This document shows positions 29,931 through 41,406 of a stretch of DNA of 64,000 bases, in pieces; positions within the stretch are counted from its first letter, which is position 1; each line of letters starts with the position of its first letter. Where the stretch lies: positions 59,709,888 to 59,773,887 of the forward strand of contig NC_052020.1 of NCBI RefSeq assembly GCF_015832195.1, given 5' to 3'. A program made the translations under genes and the position numbers. A model generated the notes under the pieces. The model was not told the DNA's origin. It did no database searches and saw only the letters and a program-made list of their open reading frames with translations. This stretch comes from Motacilla alba alba. Taxonomy: Eukaryota > Chordata > Aves > Passeriformes > Motacillidae.

Positions 29931-32834
29931 ACTTGATTTTATTCTGTTGTGTTTTGTTGTTTTTTGTTTTGTTTTTTTTTTTTTTTTACTTTAACGCTGG
30001 AGGTGCAGAAAGTTTTGCTGAAGTTGGCTGGAGAAAAAGCAAATTCTAGAGGTGATAAAAAAAATCCCCCCGTGAGTGAAGGAGCGATGCTGTCCCTCGG
30101 TGCTGCGTGCCGGGAGATGCCGGAGCAGCTCCAGGAGCAGCTCCAGGGCCGAAGCGTGTGTGGAAGGAAAGCCAGGCATGTGCGCGGGGCCGGAGCCCGG
30201 GAGGACCGAAATTAGCTCCTGACGTAATCCATCCCCCCCCGAAATGTTTGCCCGGATCCTCTCCACTTGTTAAATTAGGGATTGTATGAGAGGGAAGGAA
30301 TGCGGCGGCCGTGGGGAGAGGGGCTGGAGCTCCCCGGGGGGCTCAGCCCCAGTGCCTCCCTTCCCGGCATGGTCACATCCATGGATTTCTCCAGCTGCTG
30401 CCTTCTCTTTCCCCTTGGCTTTCGTTGCCCGGCCAAGCTATACGTATTTAGTTCCTTTTAATCTTCCTGCGTGTCAGCTCTTCCAGCCCTCTCATTATTT
30501 TTATGGCTCTTCTTTGAGCTGCTGCCAGTGGAGCGGGGTCGGGTGGGACGGGGCTCGTTCCTCATCCTCCCCTGCTCCTCAATGCCTCCCTTCATCCAGC
30601 CTCTGCATCAATTCATTTTGCAATTTTTCCACATCAAAACCCTTTTCCCTGCGTTTTTAACCTTTTCCTGCCTGTCGTTCCTCTGTTTAATTCCTTACTT
30701 CAACAACTTTCAGTGTTAACAAGAATTATTCTTCTCCTGCCAAGCAGATTTTCTGCTGTGAGTTTTAAGGAAATTTCCTAAATGTGAAGTTTCCTTGCAG
30801 TTCTGTGTTTCCCTGTGGGATGCCCCATGGGCTGTTCACACTGTGCGGGGAGGAAGGAAGGTGGGTCAGTGCCTTAGGCTGGGGTTTGCCTGCTCCATCC
30901 TCTGGGACAAATCCTTCGGCCTTTGGAAAGGAGATTTCTGTGGCCTGCCTGGAGTTCCACTGAAGTGTAGGACATCAGTGAGAATCTGCAGCAGATCAGC
31001 CACACTGTGGTTGTAGGGTGCTGGTAGGAGCTCTTCCCCATCAGTGAACAGAGAGGAAAAATGCCTTCCCTCCTCCCAGCAGCAAGGAGAGCTTGGAAAA
31101 GGGAAGAAAATCTTGATTTATAAATGCTCCTACAGCATTTATTGATGCTTGTAGGAGAAAGAGTGCAGTAAATATCCTGTTGGGATGAAGCAGGAGCCCA
31201 GCAAAGTGTTTCCTCCTTAACTTCAAGGCTGCAGATATCCATAAATCCCATGGACTCAGTCCCTGCCTGCACAGAGCTGCAGTTGGACTCTTTGGGAACA
31301 GGCAATTAAAATCTGTGGCTGATGCAGGCAGGGATTGGAGGAAGCCCAAGCAGCAGATAGGGATTCTGGTAACTCAAGTGAATTGCAATGACCTGTTGGC
31401 TCCCCTGTTATTCATCACCCACTGGATTAAGCCACTCCATTAATTGAGCCGTGCCAAGTTCTTGGCAAAGTCATCCCTGAAAAAGAAGCAAAAAAAAAAC
31501 TGCTGAGGTTTTAAGAGCAGCAGCATTTAGTTGCTCTGTGAGGGCTGGGGTCTGTACTGGAAAATCCTGGTGCTCTCTCAGGGTTTTTTAGGAATTTTGC
31601 CACTATTGACTTACAAACAAAAAAACAAAAAAAAATAAAGCGAGGTTTAAAATCACTGGGAGCAGAGGAAGGAAGGAAGTGAACGCAGGTTATTGTTGTT
31701 GTCAACTTGAGGCTGTTTTAAACACATGGAATTAAAAAAATCCTCCTTTTTTTTTTTTTTTTTTTTTTTTAAACACAATTGGGAGGAGCTCTGTGGAGTT
31801 TATGGAATTCTGTGGGATATATGGGGGATGCTCTGTCTGGTCACGGGAATAAAGGAATAGCTGACAGAAACAGGGCAGGGGGGACAAACGGTGTCTGGCA
31901 GAGGCACAGCCTAAGACAGATGACCTAAATGTGCACTGAGCAGATTCAGAAAGTCTGTGGATAGAAGTTTTGTGATGGAAATGTGGATTTCTCTCTGGCA
32001 TTTTCTACAAGCAGGATATGGGTGGCAGGCGACTCCAGCTCCTGGGGTTTGCTGGGAGCACTGAGCACATTTTTGGGCTTTTACCTGAGGAAAATAGATA
32101 AGTGGGTGGGGAAAAAAAACCCAGCAAGATTTGGAATTATAGATGTCCTTCTGGACCAGAAGGGGTTAAGGATGGGTAACGTGGTGGAATCCCTATTTTA
32201 GTGACCTGGGATGGGCAGGAGAGCTGACATGGATAAATGACAGAGCAAACCCTCTGCCTTCAGACAGGCTGATAAGGGCGGGCAGTGATGACATCTCCTG
32301 AAGCCTTGGGGTCTTTTTTTTGTGAATGGAAGCGGGGATAAGGGTTTGTGCAACTGATTTAACCTCCATTGTTCCCTTTGGCAGCTCCTCCACTATCTTC
32401 TTTTTGTCACCTGGGAGAGGGTGGGATGTCACCTGAGGACTGGCACGGGAGTTGTCCCATGCAGTTTTGATTGTAGCACTTCAGGCTCTTTTTTAAAGTG
32501 GTTTCAGCCTGCAAATGTGTCTGGGATTCACCCCAGGGGCTCTCTTCACCATTAAATAGACTTTGCTGTGTTATCTTCCAAGGATTTCAGCTGCACTCCT
32601 TGCAAGATCAATTCTAAATATTAGTGTTATTCTGCCTGCGAAGTCTCCTCTCCTTAATGGACCCCTGAAAGGTTTATGAATAAAACACCAGCAAAGTGCA
32701 GCGTCATTGATTTGCCCAGGTTTGTGTTTGAGGTTTTGCAGTGCTTATAAACACCCCGGGCCCTCGTGGGACTGGCTGGGAAATTTTTTTTGCCTTGCAA
32801 CTGGAATGAACTCTTAGAAACAGCTTAAGGCTAT
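29930..32834. other. FERMT2: Intron DNA with homopolymer runs
   Basis: Mostly unique. Poly(T) runs lie at about 29968-29988 and 31747-31770, and a TGACGTAA CRE/ATF-like site at 30220-30227. No other feature recognised. Confidence 0.5.
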
Positions 32835-33410
32835 GGGAGAGAAATGCAGAGTCCTTGTCCCAGCCCATTCCTGTTGTGAGCACAAGGCAGGAGGAGGCTG
32901 CAGGGCTTGGCTTGTAGGTGGCTTGTTCCCTGTGCTTTGGAATTTGCTAGAATGCTGCATCCAGACCTGGGATCCTCATAGGAAGGACATGGAGCTGCTG
33001 GAGCAAATCCAGAGGCAGCCATGGAGCTGCTCCAAGGGCTGGAGCCAGGCTGGGAGAGCTGGGGGTGCTCCCCTGGAGAGGAGAAGGCTCCAGGCAGAGC
33101 TCAGAGCCCCTGGCAGGGCCTGAAGGGGCTCCAGGAGAGCTGGAGAGGGACTGGGGACAAGGCCTGGAGGGACAGGACACAGGGAATGGCTCCCAGTGCC
33201 AGAGGGCAGGGATGGATGGGAGATTGGGAAGGAATTCTTCCCTGGTTGCCCAGAGCAGCTGTGGCTGCCCCTGGATCCCTGGCAGTGTCCCAGGCCAGGT
33301 TTAACAGGACTTGGAGCAGCCTGGGATGGTGGAAGGTGTCCCTGCAGGGGTGGAATGAGATGGATTTTAAGTTCCATTCCAACCCAAACCTTTCTGGGAT
33401 TCTCTGATTG
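32835..33410 (+). mobile_element. Long CR1 LINE 3' fragment, + strand (twin of the 38.9 kb copy)
   Basis: About 575 bp, the longest class of CR1 in the window: CCCAGCCCATTCCTGTTGT at its 5' end, GGAAGGACATGGAGCTGCTGG in the middle, then the standard 3' blocks to CCATTCCAACCCAAACC. Its 5' part matches 38953-39490 beyond the usual truncation point. Confidence 0.9.
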
Positions 33411-34823
33411 TAGCCACGCTTCCCAGAATTAGCTGTCTGAGCATCACTGCTCAGTGCCAGGTGTGAGCTCAGGGTGTTCCCCAATCTGTGCCCACAGTGT
33501 CACCTGGGCACCTTCACTTGGGACATCCACAGAAGCTCCTCTGTCCCTCAGTTGCCACCTGAGAGGAGAAGGTGGTTTTGCTTCAAAATCAGTGCTCAGT
33601 GTTGCTTTCCAAGCGCATGATGGCCATGAGAGGACTCAAGTGCCATTCAGTCCTCGGGGAGCTGTTTGTGTCCCCTCTGGGGCTGGGTGCTGAGACCTTG
33701 TCCCAAATAATGTCACAAATGGGGGTGGTGTTTGGGGCGGGCACTGACCCTGCTCCAGATTGCCCTGGAAAATTTCTTCCCAAGCTTTTAAACAGCAAAA
33801 CCTGCTCAGCTGGCAGTGGGATGGTGAGCACGGAGGGGATCTGGCACCTGCTGAGCACCAGAATCCTCCTGCTCCACATCCAGGCAGGATTTTGGGCTGT
33901 TCTGGTTGGAATTGGTACCCCACTGGATGCTTCCACCTCAGCAACATCCTCCAGGAGACCAGCAGAGCTGCTCCCATTCCAATTTCCAAACTGCCACTTG
34001 ATGAATTAATCGTGGATTCACGTGTGGCCTGTGCTGATCCCCACCCTCCAAACAGCACATTTTTGGTGACATTAAGTGACACCGTGCCAGTGCTGTGAGC
34101 ACACCCCTCCAGCCATGCACGTTGATCTGTGAGGGGCTGGCTCATTCCTTTACATCCAGCTTTGGACTCCAGGAAGCTCCAACGTGGGCTCAGACTGATG
34201 GTGGCTCAAATAAAGTCCTCTTTGTGAGCCTGAGTGGAATATTCAGCTGAGCTGCCCATGACCAGAGGAATTCAGGGTGGGGGGAGGTAAAAGCCACGTA
34301 GAGGCAGCTCGGAGCTGCACTCACAGCATTTAATATCTGTACTCAGAGTGGTGATGCTTCTTTAGGGGCAAAAACAATTAGGATTTTATTTTTATTTACT
34401 TGTTTGTTTTTAATTCTGTCGCTGCGAGCCATCTGATTTGGCTGGCAAGAGCTCGCAGGTGCCAGTGGGAGGGGAAGGAGCACGGGGTGGGAGGTGGTGT
34501 TGGTGCTCCTGCAGATCCCAGAGCCTGGGTTTGTCACACCACAGACAGGAAATTGTTGGGGTTGCTGCTCCCACCCAGCCCAAATCAGTAGTTTCCTCTT
34601 CCAGCTCCCTCAGGTTTCGATTTGACACAAGGCACGTGGGGAAACTGAAAAATCACAGAAATCATCCCATTCACACACTTCCCCTTTTTTAAATCATTTT
34701 TTTTTTCTTTCCTTTCCCTTTTTCTTCCATCTTTCTTTCCATCAGGGCTTGTGTTTCATCCAGGCATCTGCTGGATGTGTCTAAACCATACAAAAACTCC
34801 AAGAAATTGTACTCAGAATAGAA
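33411..34823. other. FERMT2: Intron DNA, no feature recognised
   Basis: Unique sequence between CR1 copies. The open frames on both strands have no support. Confidence 0.55.
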
Positions 34824-34950
34824 TCCCTGGAAATGTTCAAGGCTGTGTTGGACTTGGAGCACCCTGCTCCACTGGAAGGTGTCTCTTGGGGTGGAATTAA
34901 ATGGTTTTTAAGGTCACTTCCAACCCCAACCACTCTGTGATTCCATGGTT
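34824..34950 (+). mobile_element. CR1 LINE 3' terminus, + strand
   Basis: About 125 bp: TCCCTGGAAATGTTCAAGGC to CACTTCCAACCCCAACCACTC and an ATTCCATGG tail. Confidence 0.85.
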
Positions 34951-35980
34951 CAGCAAACCAGGCACCTGGATTTTAACCCTTGGTCTTTGATGTGATTAAA
35001 AAAAAAAAGGATTGTGGATAACTGCCTGAAATTGTGGATGTGGGGAATGTTTACTGAGTTGGGAAAGATGAGGGATTATTTGCACTGCAAACTTCAGTTG
35101 TTTCAACATCACCAGGGACACCAACACTGCCAGCTCCTGGTTTGGGTGTCGGGGGAGTTTTTTTAGTGGTGGTTTTTCTGACAGATGAGGGGAAGGAAGG
35201 AGATTTACAGCCCTTGTGGAGCTCACTGACTTCAGCCCAGCATCCAGCCCTGGGTGTGCTTGGGGGAAAAAAAGTCTCGTGGTGTGAAAGCATCTTGGGG
35301 AAGCTGCATTTCTTCATTCTCATTCTGAAATGTGAATTAACTGATTACTTAGAAAGGGGCAGAGAAACAAAACTGAGCAAAACTCAGCTGGCAGGGTTCA
35401 GTTCTGGGTGTTCCAGTGGCTTTCAGGGGTTTATGGTGTGTAATTTGGAAAAGTGCTGAGACCCCCAGATTCCTGTTGGATGGAATTTTAGCAGAGTTGC
35501 TGTAATTTAGTTTTCTTGCCCAGGTTTGCTTTTTACACATAGCTCTCATCCAGGCTGAAGCTTCTACCAGGTAGGACTGTTGGGACAGACCATGCAGAGG
35601 GCTCAGAAAACCAGATGAAAGCTTATTTATTTATTTATTTTTATTTCTGGAGAGCTGGTTTTGGTTTTTCTTACATTCACCCATTTTCCAGCGAGGATGC
35701 AGCTCCCACTCTGTGGCCATTCAGATGAGAACCTCAGCTGGGAGCTGGGTGCGTGGCATGGCCCTGTGCCAGCACTGATCCCCCTCTCCCAGACCAGCTG
35801 GGATCTTGGGACACCTCCACTTTTTGATAAAATATGGCTGAATTTGCCCAACAGGTTGAGAACAGCTCTGGGAGGGGATGCACATAAAAAACCAGCCCCA
35901 CCAGCACCTGCAGAAACCTTCCCCTTTACAACCTCAGCTGATTTTTAGCTTGCAGAACATCCTGACAGCACCAGGAAAAA
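34951..35980. other. FERMT2: Intron DNA, no feature recognised
   Basis: Unique, with a short (TTTA)n run at about 35623-35645. Confidence 0.55.
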
Positions 35981-36074
35981 ATCCATCCTGCCAATGGATC
36001 CAGAAATCCATCCTGCCAATGGATCCAGAAATCCATCCTGCCAATGGATCCAGAAATCCATCCTGCCAATGGAT
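35981..36074. repeat. 25-bp minisatellite, 3.8 copies, each with a 6-bp hairpin
   Basis: Unit ATCCATCCTGCCAATGGATC plus CAGAA, starting at 35981, 36006, 36031 and 36056 (the last partial). ATCCAT and ATGGAT inside each unit are inverted repeats with a 7-nt loop. The copies are essentially identical, suggesting recent expansion. Confidence 0.95.
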
Positions 36075-36472
36075 TTTAAATCTCTTCCCAGCCCATTACA
36101 CCTGCTTGGCTGCTGGTTGTTTTCTTTTCCCCTGCTCCCTGCAGGCACATGTTCTTTGGGAAGGGTTAATTGCTGAAACTCCAATTCAGTTAGAAAGTCA
36201 AATTTTATGAAATTGCCTGGAAGAAGCTGTGTCCCTGTCTTGCTCAGCTTCCCATCCTGGCTGATGCTCCACAGAGCTTTGTCCAGCTCCAGAGCTTCTG
36301 CAGCAGGAGTTGTCCCCATCCCTCATGTCCTGCCCCAGGGCTTTAGTGCCAGCACTTGGGCCTGTGATGGGTGAGGCAGATCCAGGCTCAAGGCTGGGGG
36401 TGTTAAAGGCCTTTAAAAGTGTTCTGTGTTCATTAATGAGCTCTGGTGAACAGGCAAAACCAAAAAGAATTC

Positions 36473-36648
36473 ATGGAATCCCAGAATGGTTTGGGTTGGA
36501 AGGGACCATCTCATTCCACCCCTGCCGTGGGCATGGACACCTTCCACTGTCCCAGGCTGCTCCAAACCCTGTCCAGCCTGGCCTCGGGCACTTCCAGGGA
36601 TCCAGGGGCAGCCCCAGCTTCTCTGGGCACCCTGTGCCAGGGCCCTGT
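36473..36648 (-). mobile_element. CR1 LINE 3' end, - strand
   Basis: About 175 bp reverse-complement CR1, from GGAATCCCAGAATGGTTTGGG to CACCCTGTGCCAGGGCC. Confidence 0.9.
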
Positions 36649-37069
36649 TCTTCCAACCATGGTCCCACATGGATCTGTAGGAGAAGGACCAACGCTTACA
36701 GTTATGGAGTGGGGTGAGGCTGCCTGAGGTATCCTCAGGGCTCCAGAGGTCACTTTCCAGGCATCTGGGCTTTAACCAGGGATTAACCATCGCTAAAGCA
36801 CTTGGGGAATTGCCTGGTGAGAGGTTGGGAATTCAAGGTTGGGAATTCAGGCTGCCCATCATTCTCATTCCCATTCAGGTTGCCTGCCTGATGCATCATC
36901 CTTCCCAGTACACATCCTCTGGCTCCCTGGCTGGGTGTGATGTCTTCTTGGCAGCACCAGCTCCTCTGGCTTGCACATTCCTTGGGGATGAGTCAGGACT
37001 GCAGGCTGCTGTCACCCTGGGACACTTGTCCTTTTTGGAGAGGGAAGGGAGCATGATCCCTGGAGAAGT

Positions 37070-37486
37070 CCTTTCCCCTTTCCTTTCCCCTTTCCTTTCC
37101 CCTTTCCTTTCCCCTTTCCTTTCCCCTTTCCTTTCCCCTTTCCTTTCCCCTTTCCTTTCCCCTTTCCTTTCCCCTTTCCTTTCCCCTTTCCTTTCCCCTT
37201 TCCTTTCCCCTTTCCTTTCCCCTTTCCTTTCCCCTTTCCTTTCCCCTTTCCTTTCCCCTTTCCTTTCCCCCTTTCCTTTCCCCTTTCCTTTCCCCTTTCC
37301 TTTCCCCTTTCCTTTCCCCTTTCCTTTCCCCTTTCCTTTCCCCTTTCCTTTCCCCTTTCCTTTCCCCTTTCCTTTCCCCTTTCCTTTCCCCTTTCCTTTC
37401 CCCTTTCCTTTCCCCTTTCCTTTCCCCTTTCCTTTCCCCTTTCCTTTCCCCTTTCCTTTCCCCTTTCCTTTCCCTCCTTCCCTCCC
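37070..37486. repeat. 417-bp array of a 12-bp pure-pyrimidine mirror repeat
   Basis: About 35 tandem copies of CCCCTTTCCTTT with one extra C near 37265-37270 and few other changes. The unit is its own mirror image after rotation, so the whole array is a mirror repeat. Phe/Pro/Leu/Ser and Lys/Gly/Glu/Arg open frames across it are artefacts. Confidence 0.97.
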
Positions 37487-38015
37487 AGTGCTTCCTCTTT
37501 TGCTGGCCGAATCATGGAAACCACATTCCTTAATCAAATTTCCTGCCATTCCTCATCATTCCATGGAGGCAGGAGCAGCCAGTGGAAGCCTCCTCTGGAA
37601 GGCTGCTTGATCAATGGCGGGGAGCATTGGCAAAATCAGGTTGTGAAGATCCTGTTTCAAAAAAAAAATTCCAATTGAAAAAAACACTAATCCACCCTTG
37701 CTTTCCTTTCTTCCATGGCACAGAAAAATGAGTAATCCACATTTCTCTGGGTTGCTGGTGCAAGGATTTAAAGGAATTCTGCACAGCACTGGCAAAGACC
37801 TTCCTGAGCCCATCAGTGCTCGGGAGCTGAGGTGACCTCTGGAGAGTTTCCCAATATTCCAGCTGGGTTCAGCATCACTGGAAAATTTCTCTCCTTGCTT
37901 ATGGGTTTAGACAGGATTTGGTATGGCTGTGCAAGCATTTAAATGGAACATGAAGCTACCAAATATCCAAAAAGCTAAAAATTACAGGGAAAATTTTGCA
38001 GGAAAATGTGATGCC
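37487..38015. other. FERMT2: Intron DNA, no feature recognised
   Basis: Unique AT-leaning sequence. Confidence 0.55.
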
Positions 38016-38105
38016 ACGTCCATGGAAGTGCTCAAGGTCAGGCTGGATGGGCCATGGATAATGAGAGGTGTCCCTGCCCATGGCAGGGGAGTGGAACGAG
38101 ATACA
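38016..38105 (+). mobile_element. CR1 fragment lacking its tail, + strand
   Basis: About 90 bp: CCATGGAAGTGCTCAAGGTC to GGGGAGTGGAACGAGATAC. The expected CCTTCCAACCC tail is missing. Confidence 0.8.
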
Positions 38106-38952
38106 ATCCAAGTTAATAAACTTTCAAGTAAGCTAATTGAGCAATCCTATTAACAGTGGAAAGAGCTTCCTTCCTCGAGTTTACTTTAGAAACACAGTGG
38201 CTTTCAGGCTTGTTAGGATTTGCTCTTCTCCCTGCATCCCATGGGCTGAGCATCTTGAGCCCTGCACTTCCAGGAGCAGCATTTTGGGACAGTTGGGGTT
38301 GATGTATCAGCTCTTCAGGACTCCAGTTACCACCCCTGCCTCTAAAGACAGGAACTTTCCATTGCAGAGCTCCCTTAGAATCCCAATAAAAGCCAACAAA
38401 AGAATCCCACTTCTCTTTCCAGCAGCGTGTTCCCTCGTCAGCAGCAGACGCTCCGTAATTTCCCTGAGCAAGGACAGACACATGGAACATCCACATGCAG
38501 CACTGCATCCCAATGGGCTCAGTCTCCTCCACTGGGCTTCTTTTTTCCCTTCCCTCCTCCTTTTTTCCTTGCTCTTGAATCACTTTGTGCCTCTACACGG
38601 GGGCTTTGACGTCAGGACTTTGCCATGAGCGTGTGCCCTGGCACGCCAGGATAAGAGGGAGGTCTCCTGAACTGGGTCGTGCTCATGGAATCACAGAGTT
38701 GGGAACAAGGCTCCTTTTGTCCATGTTTGTTTGGTGGTTGGTTTTTACTTCATTAAGTCAAACTGTTTTTTTCATGCAAGAAATATTCTTCTCGGGCTGA
38801 AATTCCAGCACAGGTCCACCCTTTTTTGGGTACCTCCGTGGGTGGGTGTGGATCTTCTCCTGAACATTTGTTTTCCTGAAAATGAAGAAGGATGAAATTT
38901 TTGCAGACAGAGATAGGACAAGAGGGAATGGTTTTGAAGAGAAGAGATTCTA
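38106..38952. other. FERMT2: Intron DNA with one CRE palindrome
   Basis: Unique sequence. TGACGTCA at 38607-38614 is the only motif noted. Confidence 0.5.
38607..38614. promoter_or_regulatory. Perfect CRE palindrome TGACGTCA
   Basis: Full-consensus CREB/ATF site in CpG-poor intronic DNA. Function unknown; a chance match is possible. Confidence 0.3.
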
Positions 38953-39490
38953 GTCCCAGCCCATTCCTGTTGTAAACACAAGGCAGGAGGAGGCTGCGGG
39001 TGTCTTGTTCCTCCTGCTTTGGACTTTGCTGCATCCAGATTTGAGATCTTTGTAGGAAGGACATGGAGCTACTGGAGCAAATCCAGAGGAGCTGCTCCAC
39101 GGGCTGGAGCCAGGCTGGGAGAGCTGGGGGTGCTCAGCTGGAGAGGAGAAGGCTCCAGGCAGAGCTCAGAGCCCCTGGCAGGGCCTGAAGGGGCTCCAGG
39201 AGAGCTGCAGAGGGACTGGGGACAAGGCCTGGAGGGACAGGACACAGGGAATGGCTGCCAGTGCCAGAGGGCAGGGATGGATGGGAGATTGGGAAGGAAT
39301 TCTTTTCTCTGTGGGGCTGGCACAGGTTGCCCAGAGGAGCTGTGGCTGCCCCTGGATCCCTGGCAGTGCCCAAGGCCAGGCTGGACAGGGCTTGGAGCAG
39401 CCTGGGATGGTGGAAGGTGTCCCTCCCTGCCCATGTGGGACTGGATGAGCTTCAATGTCCCTTCCCACCCAAACCATTCTGGGATTCCAT
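38953..39490 (+). mobile_element. Long CR1 LINE 3' fragment, + strand (twin of the 32.8 kb copy)
   Basis: About 540 bp, same orientation and same 5' extent as the copy at 32835-33410 (CCCAGCCCATTCCTGTTGT, then ACACAAGGCAGGAGGAGGCT). It ends CCTTCCCACCCAAACCATTC. Confidence 0.9.
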
Positions 39491-40254
39491 GAAAACAATG
39501 GTGAGAGTTGCCCGTGGTGGCAGATCCAGGAGAATTTCAGGTGCCATTCTGTGCTATCCATGGATGAAATCCCTTCCACAGGTGGTGGCTGCTGTACAGG
39601 CTCTTTTCCATTGCATGTGTCAGATACATGTGGGAAATGTGATTAAAACCCCTCTCAAGTCCCATTAGCTCTGGGAGCATCAGCTTGTCCTGGCTGCAGC
39701 TTTATTACATCAGTCTGATGATCACTTTATGGGCTGTTTATCTCCCCATTTCAAAGTATAATTTTTCAAGTGTTGTGACCAGAGGCTGGAGGGATTTTCG
39801 TTCCATTTTGAACTTTGCTCTGCAATTAAATCCCTGTTGGGGGATGGAGGGGACTCTACTCCAGTGCACTCCACAAAGACTCCTATTTTCCTAAAATTAC
39901 AGCTTTTGCCCCAGGACAGTGACTGTGTCACCCAGCAAACACATCAGCAGTTCTGCTGGACTCGTGATAAATGAAAATAGCTCTGTTTTTAAATTTTTTT
40001 TTGCTCCATAATTATCCTGGAAGGAGTGGCTTTGGTATGTTTAAAGGAATCTGGGTTTCCAGAGGTCAGTGGGAGCAGTGAGGACATTGAAGGGAGGGAG
40101 CAGTGGGTTCAGCTACACAGATACATGAGTGTTACACTTTATATCTATATCTATCTATAAATAGCCAATATGAATAAATATAAATAAATATATATATATT
40201 TTTTAAGACAAATCTTCAGCATCTTTGGGACCTTCAGTAACTTTCTTGGCTATT
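39491..40254. other. FERMT2: Intron DNA, AT-rich at the right end
   Basis: Unique sequence ending in AT-rich simple sequence at about 40138-40203 (TATCTATATC and AATAAATA units). Confidence 0.55.
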
Positions 40255-40314
40255 AGGGTGTCCAGGGCCAGTAGTTGGGCTTGATGATCCTTGTTTATCC
40301 CTGCCAACTCAGGA
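40255..40314 (+). mobile_element. CR1 terminal fragment, + strand
   Basis: About 60 bp: GGGCTTGATGATCCTTGTTT, then CCCTGCCAACTCAGGATTTCC. The usual octamer tail is replaced by a pyrimidine repeat. Confidence 0.7.
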
Positions 40315-40480
40315 TTTCCTTTTCCTTTTCCTTTTCCTTTCCTTTCCTCCCCTTTCCTTTCCTTTCCTCCCCTTTCCTCCCCTTTCCTCCCCTCCCCTTT
40401 TTCCTTTCCTTTCCTCCCCTTTTTCCTTTCCCTCTTTTTCTCTTTTTTCCCCTTCTTCCCCCTTTCCTCTTCTTTATTCT
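40315..40480. repeat. Polypyrimidine tract (CCTTTT)n/(CCTTT)n
   Basis: About 165 bp of nearly pure C/T, starting where a CR1 tail would be. Confidence 0.93.
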
Positions 40481-41344
40481 TGCCCTTCCCCATCACTGCT
40501 GTCCTGCTCCATGCACCAAATTTACCCCTTTTTTTTAGTATTTCTGGATGTTTTAGGAATATTTGCCCTCTCCCCTGATTTTGTTCGTGCTCTGAGGCTG
40601 TGCCTTCCCCTCTCCTGGACACGCAGAAAAGAAAAACCCACCAGAGCAGCCACACAAGGTTCTGTGCAATGAATTTTGATGGTTGGTTGTGGTGATTTTT
40701 TTCTCCTTTCTTCGCTTTCAGCCTTAAATTTCTCTCCTTCCGAAGTTTTTAAATACTTTAACCTTGCTTTCCACGGCTCTGGATTTCAGTGGGTATGGAT
40801 TACATCCCCAGGGAGCAGGAGAGGGTATCCCCCATCCCTGAGCTCACCCAGGGCATTCCCAGCTGTTTGTTGCTGGAAGTCTCTTTTCCTTTCAAGGACT
40901 TTTTCTCCTCCTCCAGCTTCCCAGGAGGGGTGTGGATGCAGCCCACACCCAGCCTGGGGCTTGGAGAGCTCCTTGGAGCTGTGAGGGCTGGATTAAGGTG
41001 TTATCAGCAGGAATTTGTGTATAAAAGTGCTTTAATCAGCTGCCTGCACTCAGTGCTTTTTGTTCACATCTGTGTTTTTTCAATTCAGTATGAAGTGGGG
41101 ATAATTTTCTAAAATCCAAAAATCACCAAAAAAAAAAAGAGAAAAGAGAGACTGTTATTATTTTAATTTTCTTGCAAAAACCCTTGAGGAGTTTCGGCTC
41201 ATCTGCACCAAACTCAGTGAGAAGGTGGAAAACTTGGGGTTGGTTTTGTGCAGATTATCAAATAGAAAAATTACTTTTTGCAAGAGGAAATGCTTGGCTT
41301 TTGAGTGGGTTTTAGTCCTTTCAGTCCTTGCACTGTGTCTTGAA
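40481..41344. other. FERMT2: Intron DNA, no feature recognised
   Basis: Unique. The GT/AG-flanked frame near 40790-40825 is not supported by homology. Confidence 0.5.
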
Positions 41345-41366
41345 GAGATATTTTTATATATATATT

Positions 41367-41406
<40 letters not shown>

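Noticed and set aside
31747..31770. Poly(T) run as the tail of a processed pseudogene on the minus strand
   Set aside because: No recognisable gene body or target duplication beside it.
36714..37610. 298-residue Phe-Pro-Leu-Ser repeat protein and its Lys-Gly antisense counterpart
   Set aside because: Translation of the 12-bp pyrimidine array; not a gene.
40789..40825. Short exon-like block MDYIPREQER with a nearby GT
   Set aside because: No homology to FERMT2, weak acceptor and no phase fit with neighbouring exons.
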